Translations under genes and position numbers: made by a program | The notes under the pieces: generated by a model | The model's input: only the letters and a program-made list of their open reading frames with translations | Database searches by the model: none | What the model was told of the DNA's origin: nothing | Shown: positions 58,843 to 64,000 of the stretch, in pieces | How the letters are laid out: each line of letters begins with the position of its first letter | Numbering within the stretch: the stretch's first letter is position 1 | Source of the DNA: Altererythrobacter aquiaggeris | GTDB lineage: Bacteria; Pseudomonadota; Alphaproteobacteria; Sphingomonadales; Sphingomonadaceae | Direction: 5' to 3' | Assembly: GCF_037154015.1 (NCBI RefSeq) | Contig: NZ_JBANRL010000001.1 | Span: 1 to 64,000 of the forward strand | Length of the DNA: 64,000 nucleotides

Positions 58843-60111
58843 TCATTTTCCGATGCAGAAGCGTCCGAACAGCGTATCAAGCATATCTTCGGTGCCAGAC
58901 CTGCCTACCAGCCGGTCAAATGCCGAGCGCGCTGTCCTGAGATGTTCGCCGAGTATAAGCAGATCATCCGGCACGTCGCCGCCAAGTGCCTCCGCAGCCT
59001 CACCGATGAGTTCTGCCTGCCGCTCGTTCAACGCAATTTCGCCTGGTTTGGGTAGCGAACCGCGGGCGTTTCGTATGATCGCAGAGCGGAGTGTTTCAAT
59101 GCCTTCGCCAGTTACCGCAGACACGCGGTAATCTGGCCGGGATTTGCAATGCGCGCCCGTATCAATTTGCGACTGGACCTCCCAACAACCCGCCGGCCCC
59201 ATACCTTCAGCGCCAAGCCACAAGACCAGATCAGCATCGCAGATCTCTTTCTGCGCGCGGCCAATCCCTATTTTTTCAATCTCATCGGCGCTTTCGGTGT
59301 GCAAGCCTGCCATATCCACAAATGTCAGCGGCACACCTTCCAGCGCAATCGAACGGGTCAGGACATCGCGCGTTGTGCCCGCTACAGGTGATGCGATTGC
59401 TGCTTCGCATTCCACTAACACGTTGAACAAAGTCGATTTTCCCGCGTTCGGGGGGCCTGCAAGCGCCACGCGGTAGCCCTCTTTCAGAACCCTGGCGCGC
59501 GGGCGTTCCAGCCATTGGCAAAGTGAGGCAGACAATGCCCCAAGATTGTCTCCAAAGTCATTCGGTAGCGGCGCGACATCATCTTCGTCGGCGAAATCCA
59601 GTGCCGATTCTACCAAGGCCGAGAGCGAAAGAAGGTCGTCACGCCAAGCAGCTACCTGGTCCGACAACGCGCCGTTTGCCAGTGCCATTGCAGAGCGGCG
59701 CTGCAGCTCTGTCTCGGCTTCCAGCAAGTCCGCGAGTCCCTCAGCCTGCGCCAGATCAATCCGGCCGTTAGCGAAGGACCGCCGGGTGAACTCGCCGGGT
59801 TTTGCAGCCCGCAATCCATCGATGCCGGACAAGGCATCTTCGACCGCGCCAACAATCGCCCGTCCGCCGTGAAGATGCAATTCGCCGCAATCTTCGCCGG
59901 TGGCACTTGCCGGCCCTGGAAACCAGAGCACCAGAGCATCGTCAAGTTTGTCACCAGACGTGCTGCGTAATTCGGCCAGTGACGCGCGCCGCGGTACGGG
60001 CAGTTTTCCGGCAAGTGATCGCAGGGCGTCAGCCGTGGCAGGTCCGCTGATCCGGATCACCGCTATGGCTGCGGGCGGCGCACCGCTGGATAAGGCGAAT
60101 ATCGTGTGCAT
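58843..60111 (-). CDS. mnmE: tRNA modification GTPase MnmE
   Basis: 422 residues from the ATG at 60111 (MHTIFALSSGAPPAAIAVIR). The N-terminal formyl-THF-binding domain includes GEFTRRSFANGRIDLAQAEG. The GTPase domain has G1 GPPNAGKSTLFNVL (about 217), G2/G3 GTTRDVLT and DMAGLH. The protein ends in the required CIGK motif (Cys for the modification chemistry). It partners MnmG. The ATG has no strong ribosome site, and the frame stays open upstream to 60216, overlapping the neighbouring DUF6489 gene. Confidence 0.96.
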   Translation of the reverse strand: MHTIFALSSGAPPAAIAVIRISGPATADALRSLAGKLPVPRRASLAELRSTSGDKLDDALVLWFPGPASATGEDCGELHLHGGRAIVGAVEDALSGIDGLRAAKPGEFTRRSFANGRIDLAQAEGLADLLEAETELQRRSAMALANGALSDQVAAWRDDLLSLSALVESALDFADEDDVAPLPNDFGDNLGALSASLCQWLERPRARVLKEGYRVALAGPPNAGKSTLFNVLVECEAAIASPVAGTTRDVLTRSIALEGVPLTFVDMAGLHTESADEIEKIGIGRAQKEICDADLVLWLGAEGMGPAGCWEVQSQIDTGAHCKSRPDYRVSAVTGEGIETLRSAIIRNARGSLPKPGEIALNERQAELIGEAAEALGGDVPDDLLILGEHLRTARSAFDRLVGRSGTEDMLDTLFGRFCIGK

Positions 60112-60145
60112 GGGAAGCGCGATCTGGCGTGCCGCACTGGCTATG

Positions 60146-60418
60146 TCAGTCGTCAGTCTTTTTCCTGGACGTTTTACCAGCCGCTGCAGCCCCGGCATTA
60201 AGACTGCCTTCGACAAAATTCTGGAACAATTTCATGCCCATTTGCCCCATCGGCGCCAGATTTTTGGCGTAATCCTGCAGTTGGTCAGGGCTTGTTACAC
60301 CCTTCATGGCCTTCGACATCATATCGACATAGATGTCATTTGCCTTGCCCACATCGGGCAAACCCATGAATGTGCGCGCCTCTTCCGGTGTGCAATCGAT
60401 TTCGACGTGGACCTTCAT
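60146..60418 (-). CDS. DUF6489 family protein
   Basis: 90 residues: MKVHVEIDCTPEEARTFMGL, VGKANDIYVDMMSKAMKG and QMGMKLFQNFVEGS, then a short Lys/Thr tail. The family is small, cytoplasmic and of unknown function; members occur widely in sphingomonads and relatives. It is 34 bp upstream of mnmE on the same strand, so the two are probably co-transcribed. Confidence 0.82.
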   Translation of the reverse strand: MKVHVEIDCTPEEARTFMGLPDVGKANDIYVDMMSKAMKGVTSPDQLQDYAKNLAPMGQMGMKLFQNFVEGSLNAGAAAAGKTSRKKTDD

Positions 60419-60558
60419 GCGTGTTCCTCCGTTAGGCTCTTATGGCCGTCTGTTTGGATTTGGGCTTCCCAAAGCCAGTTGGCAAGGTCCGCAACATGGC
60501 GATAGGGATGGTTGCGAAGCCTGCACACGGCGGAATCGATCGATTTCAGGAGAGTATT

Positions 60559-61257
60559 ATGACTGTGATGTCTCAAGTTCCGACACTGCAAACCGAGGGA
60601 AATATCCCGACTTATGTTGCGCGTCCTGAAAACGAGGCAAAGGCCGCAATCATCGTGATCCCCGAAATATTCGGCGTAAATCCGGGTATTCGCAAAAAAT
60701 GTGACGACTGGGCTGCAAAAGGTTACGTAGCCGCGGCGCCGGATATCTTCTGGCGTTTCGCCGCGGGTGAGGAACTTGATCCGGATATCGAAAGCGAATT
60801 TAATCGCGCGCTCGAAAATATGGGCAAATTCGATGCCGATCTTGGTGTCCAGGACATTGAAGCGTTGATCCGCTGGCTCAAAGACGACTGTAATGTCTCG
60901 AAAGTCGGGGTGGTTGGTTTTTGCCTGGGTGGCCGCATGGCATACATGGCAGCGGCGCGCACGGACATCGACGCCAGCGTCGGGTATTACGGTGTGATGA
61001 TCGATCAGATGATCAATGAAGCGCATGCCATCGCCAATCCGCTGATGCTGCATATCCCTGAAGAGGATCACTTCGTCGATAAAGCCGCGCAGGCCGCCAT
61101 CCATGATGGTCTCGACAACAACACCAAAGTTACCCTGCACGATTATCCCGGAATGGATCATGGGTTTGCCACCGAAAGCGGAGCGCGGCGCGACGCGGAA
61201 AATGCGCGGATCGCCGACAGCCGGACGGACGCGTTTTTTTCCAAGAATCTGGTCTAG
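60559..61257 (+). CDS. dienelactone hydrolase family protein
   Basis: 232 residues from the ATG at 60559, with AGGAG about 7 nt upstream. Alpha/beta-hydrolase with nucleophilic Cys in VVGFCLGGRMAY (about 123), Asp in IPEEDHFVD and His in GMDHGFA. The Cys nucleophile is the dienelactone hydrolase type, which opens cyclic lactones from aromatic breakdown, but members have wide substrate ranges. No other aromatic-degradation gene is nearby. Confidence 0.9.
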   Translation: MTVMSQVPTLQTEGNIPTYVARPENEAKAAIIVIPEIFGVNPGIRKKCDDWAAKGYVAAAPDIFWRFAAGEELDPDIESEFNRALENMGKFDADLGVQDIEALIRWLKDDCNVSKVGVVGFCLGGRMAYMAAARTDIDASVGYYGVMIDQMINEAHAIANPLMLHIPEEDHFVDKAAQAAIHDGLDNNTKVTLHDYPGMDHGFATESGARRDAENARIADSRTDAFFSKNLV

Positions 61258-61271
61258 GTCGGGCGTCCGGT

Positions 61272-62864
61272 ATGGCTGCGCTCACCGCTCCGCGTTACCT
61301 GATCCCTGCCGTGTTACTGGCGTTCACAGGTCTTTCCGTACTGTATCCGCCGCTCTGGCTGGCGCTGGTGTTGTTGATCCCTGCAACGATTGTAGCAGTG
61401 TGGGATTTTTTTCAGACAACCCACACGCTCAGAAGAAATTTCCCCTTGGTTGCGCGGGTGCGGTGGTGGTCGGAAGAATTGCGCCCGTTCGTACAATCCT
61501 ATTTCGTTGAGGGCGATCTTGAAGGGCGTCCTTTCAACCATGATCAGCGAAGCCTGATTTACGCCCGTGCGAAAGGCCAGCTGGATTCGCATCCCATGGG
61601 CACCGAACTCGATGTGTATTCCGACGAATATGAGTGGCTGGGGCATTCAATCGTGCCGCGCGACGAAGCGCCTGAATTCTGGCGGGTCAACGTCGGCGAA
61701 GAGAGCTGTGCCAAACCGTATAATACCGCGCTTTTGAACATTTCCGCGATGAGCTTCGGGTCGCTTTCTGCCAGAGCCATCGAGGCGTTGAACCTGGGGG
61801 CGAGCATGGGCGGATTTGCCCATAATACGGGTGAAGGCAGCATCAGCAAATATCACCGTGCGCATGGCGGCGACCTGATATGGGAGATTGGCAGCGGATA
61901 TTTCGGCTGCCGTGCGAAAGATGGCGGGTTTGACGGAGGGCTGTTTGCCGAAAATGCCAGCGGCGATGCAGTAAAAATGATCGAACTCAAGCTGAGCCAG
62001 GGCGCCAAGCCGGGCCATGGCGGCGTGCTACCCGGTTCCAAGGTCACACCCGAGATTGCCGAAGCGCGCGGTGTTACGCCGTGGCAAACCGTTTATTCCC
62101 CCGCCGCACATCCGACATTTTCCACCCCGATCGAAATGCTGCAATTTATCCGCAAATTGCGTGAATTATCCGGTGGAAAGCCTGTCGGGTTTAAGCTGTG
62201 CGTGGGTCAGCCGCATGAAATCCTCGCCGTTGCCAAAGCGATGCTCGAGACGGGCATCACACCGGATTTCATCACGGTTGACGGAGCGGAGGGAGGCACC
62301 GGCGCGGCACCGCTCGAACTTTCCAACAGCGTCGGCATGCCCCTGCGCGAGGGATTGATCTGGGTCCGCAACGCGCTGGTTGGCACGGGCCTGAAAGACA
62401 AGGTGAAGCTGGCCGCTGCGGGAAAAATCCACTCTGGGGCCGGTATGGCCAAGGCGTTCGCTCTGGGGGCGGACTGGTGCAACGCTGCGCGCCCCTTCAT
62501 GTTTTCGCTGGGCTGCGTACAATCGATGCAATGCCACACAGGTAATTGTCCCACCGGTGTCGCAACGCAGGAAGGCTGGCGGCAGCGTGGTCTGGTGGTC
62601 GAAGATAAAGGGCCGCGTGTCGCACGATTCCAGCACCAAACCGTGGCTTCATTGCGCGAGATCGTAGTGGCCATGGGACTGAACAGCCCGTGGGAAATAA
62701 CCCCGCGCGACATGCGTGAGCGGCTTAATGGCGCCTATTCGGCACCAATCGACAAGATCTATGAATTTCTGGATGAGAGAGCGCTGCTGGACGATCCCGC
62801 GAGCACGAAGATTTCCGATTATTGGGCGCAAGCTAAGGCGGATAGTTTCCGGCGAACCGCATGA
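61272..62864 (+). CDS. FMN-binding glutamate synthase-like protein
   Basis: 530 residues. The first 55 hold two hydrophobic segments (AVLLAFTGLSVLYPPLWLAL and VLLIPATIVAVWDFF), predicting membrane association. The rest is the GltB-type FMN barrel: NISAMSFGSLSARAIEALN, GEGSISKYHRAHGGDLIWEI, GAKPGHGGVLPGSKVT and DGAEGGTGAAPLELSN. The iron-sulfur Cys motif is QCHTGNCPTGVATQ. It lacks the glutaminase domain of true glutamate synthase. The substrate of these membrane-tethered homologues is unknown. It lies 14 bp after the dienelactone hydrolase gene. Confidence 0.9.
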   Translation: MAALTAPRYLIPAVLLAFTGLSVLYPPLWLALVLLIPATIVAVWDFFQTTHTLRRNFPLVARVRWWSEELRPFVQSYFVEGDLEGRPFNHDQRSLIYARAKGQLDSHPMGTELDVYSDEYEWLGHSIVPRDEAPEFWRVNVGEESCAKPYNTALLNISAMSFGSLSARAIEALNLGASMGGFAHNTGEGSISKYHRAHGGDLIWEIGSGYFGCRAKDGGFDGGLFAENASGDAVKMIELKLSQGAKPGHGGVLPGSKVTPEIAEARGVTPWQTVYSPAAHPTFSTPIEMLQFIRKLRELSGGKPVGFKLCVGQPHEILAVAKAMLETGITPDFITVDGAEGGTGAAPLELSNSVGMPLREGLIWVRNALVGTGLKDKVKLAAAGKIHSGAGMAKAFALGADWCNAARPFMFSLGCVQSMQCHTGNCPTGVATQEGWRQRGLVVEDKGPRVARFQHQTVASLREIVVAMGLNSPWEITPRDMRERLNGAYSAPIDKIYEFLDERALLDDPASTKISDYWAQAKADSFRRTA

Positions 62865-62897
62865 ACGGCCGGTGTAATCCGGCATGGCCTGCGAACG

Positions 62898-63287
62898 CTA
62901 ATTCAATGCGGCGAAATTTCGTACCAGCCGCAAGACTTGCGGGTGAAGCCCGCCGGGTAACTGTTCTTCCAATATCCGGCGCCGCTCGCCCAGAGTATCG
63001 CCGAATTTGATCCTGCGCATTGCCCAGCTTTCGAACACCGGGCTTTCAACGGCAATATCTTCCAGCTTCAAGACGCCCGTATGGCGCGGATCGGCCATGA
63101 TCCGTGACATCAAAAGCATCAGCTGCGAACCCTCTCCCTCTAACAATTGCAGGAAGTTTCTGCCGTTATAAAGCAGGAATCCGCCGACACCCTGCGCCGC
63201 ATTGTTGCGAGACGCGGATTCGACGATTTCTTGGACCTGGTCTTCAGACAAACCGGGTGCGGTCGAAATATATACGTATTGGCGCAA
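62898..63287 (-). CDS. short BLUF domain blue-light sensor
   Basis: 129 residues from a TTG at 63287 with AGAGG 6 nt upstream; no ATG in this frame leaves the domain intact while staying downstream of the rho stop. The flavin pocket residues are present: Tyr6 in QYVYIS, Asn28/29 in SASRNNAAQG, Gln47 in NFLQLLEGEG, and Trp/Met in ESWAM (about 97-99). A C-terminal helical tail of about 35 residues follows, as in other stand-alone BLUF proteins. It probably signals through another protein. It begins 17 bp after rho on the same strand. Confidence 0.88.
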   Translation of the reverse strand: MRQYVYISTAPGLSEDQVQEIVESASRNNAAQGVGGFLLYNGRNFLQLLEGEGSQLMLLMSRIMADPRHTGVLKLEDIAVESPVFESWAMRRIKFGDTLGERRRILEEQLPGGLHPQVLRLVRNFAALN

Positions 63288-63304
63288 CCGAAACCTCTGG
63301 TATC

Positions 63305-64000
63305 CTATTGATTCATCGTATCGAAGAAGTCTTCGTTGGTTTTGGAATCCTTCATCTTGTCCAGCAAGAATTCCATCGCATCGATGGTACCCATTTGCAT
63401 CAGAATACGGCGAAGCACCCACATTTTTGAAAGCTTGTCCTTCTCGACAAGGATCTCTTCCTTGCGGGTGCCAGACTTACCCACATCCAGAGCCGGGAAT
63501 ATGCGTTTATCTGCAACTTTGCGATCAAGCACGATTTCCGAGTTGCCCGTGCCTTTGAACTCTTCGAAAATCACTTCATCCATGCGGCTGCCGGTATCGA
63601 TCAGAGCGGTTGCAATGATCGACAGTGAGCCGCCCTCTTCAATGTTACGCGCCGCGCCGAAGAACCGCTTGGGGCGCTGCAGCGCATTTGCATCGACACC
63701 GCCGGTAAGAACTTTACCCGAGCTAGGCACAACCGTGTTGTAAGCGCGGCCCAGGCGCGTGATGGAATCGAGCAGGATAACGACATCGCGCTTGTGTTCG
63801 ACCAGACGTTTGGCCTTCTCGATCACCATTTCGGCGACTTGCACGTGGCGTGTCGCAGGCTCGTCAAAAGTGGAGGATACAACTTCGCCTTTCACGCTGC
63901 GCTGCATATCCGTGACTTCTTCGGGCCGTTCGTCAACCAGCAGGACAATCAGGAAAACCTCTGGGTGATTGTCGGTAATGGCCTTGGCGATATTCTGCAG
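63305..64000 (-). CDS. rho: transcription termination factor Rho (C-terminal part)
   Basis: The last 231 codons; the gene continues past the right edge. Visible are [40 protein letters not shown], the Walker B region [16 protein letters not shown]-loop/R-loop sequence and the C-terminal [13 protein letters not shown]. Rho is the hexameric RNA translocase that ends untranslated transcripts. It ends 17 bp before the BLUF gene. rho near mnmE-mnmG-parAB is typical of alphaproteobacteria. Confidence 0.97.
   Translation of the reverse strand: MQNIAKAITDNHPEVFLIVLLVDERPEEVTDMQRSVKGEVVSSTFDEPATRHVQVAEMVIEKAKRLVEHKRDVVILLDSITRLGRAYNTVVPSSGKVLTGGVDANALQRPKRFFGAARNIEEGGSLSIIATALIDTGSRMDEVIFEEFKGTGNSEIVLDRKVADKRIFPALDVGKSGTRKEEILVEKDKLSKMWVLRRILMQMGTIDAMEFLLDKMKDSKTNEDFFDTMNQ

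Noticed and set aside
62868-62883. GCCGG-tgtaat-CCGGC hairpin between the GltB-like and BLUF genes
   Set aside because: Only five pairs and no T-run on either strand; too weak to call a terminator.
1-64000. Mobile elements, prophage, CRISPR arrays, riboswitches
   Set aside because: No transposase, integrase, phage structural gene, regularly spaced repeat or recognisable riboswitch fold was found on reading the window.

Overview
The window looks like a stretch of chromosome from a sphingomonad-type alphaproteobacterium, most likely Erythrobacteraceae. The reasons are the order rho / mnmE / mnmG / rsmG / parA / parB, the TrcR (DUF1013), DUF1192, CarD and DUF6489 families, a CtrA-type site, GANTC clustering and the many short inner-membrane/periplasmic proteins of that group. 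Family names come from recognising motifs by eye; no database search was run. No rRNA, tRNA, CRISPR array, prophage or insertion sequence was found.

Layout. (1) 1-8781: an exopolysaccharide block. It holds the start of a probable O-antigen ligase/polymerase, a lipoprotein, a Wza-type export protein, a Wzc-type BY-kinase, two unrecognised envelope proteins, and wecB/wecC for UDP-ManNAcA. A UDP-glucuronate 4-epimerase-like gene lies further on (12086). (2) 8823-19026: housekeeping and envelope genes: coq7, a DsbB-like gene, ctpA, a degenerate LytM (EnvC-like) gene, rlmH, rsfS, nadD, proA, and an M23 peptidase plus bactofilin operon. (3) 19065-28675: acyl-CoA ligase, trcR, quinone oxidoreductase, a lipoprotein-metallopeptidase gene broken by a 22-bp tandem duplication, DUF1192, clpA and an M1 peptidase. 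(4) 28730-37795: a DNA exonuclease/ATP-dependent ligase pair split by an antisense gene, then a tightly coupled hemB-GNAT-membrane/spermidine-synthase fusion-gamma carbonic anhydrase operon, then an M23 peptidase. (5) 37937-49879: SUV3-like helicase, S4 protein, FdxA, CarD, GIN-domain and other lipoproteins, threonylcarbamoyl-AMP synthase, acyl-CoA dehydrogenase with a DUF815 ATPase, a sugar dehydrogenase, fRMsr and a glycine-zipper protein. (6) 49913-54231: a chaperone-usher-like fibre locus with a DUF4402 subunit. (7) 54459-64000: the origin-proximal partition and tRNA-modification block with three parS palindromes, then dienelactone hydrolase, a GltB-like protein, a short BLUF photoreceptor and the C-terminal part of rho.

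The most interesting points are: the DUF4402/chaperone/usher-like locus with a terminator directly after its subunit gene; three parS sites, two embedded in rsmG in different reading frames; a 22-bp perfect palindrome just downstream of a -10-like element before carD; a hairpin with a U-rich tail immediately before the TTG start of trcR; four GANTC sites within 39 bp before the M23/bactofilin operon; and the 22-bp duplication that frameshifts a putative metallopeptidase. Most of the rest is ordinary core genome, and no wholly new multi-gene system can be claimed from sequence alone.
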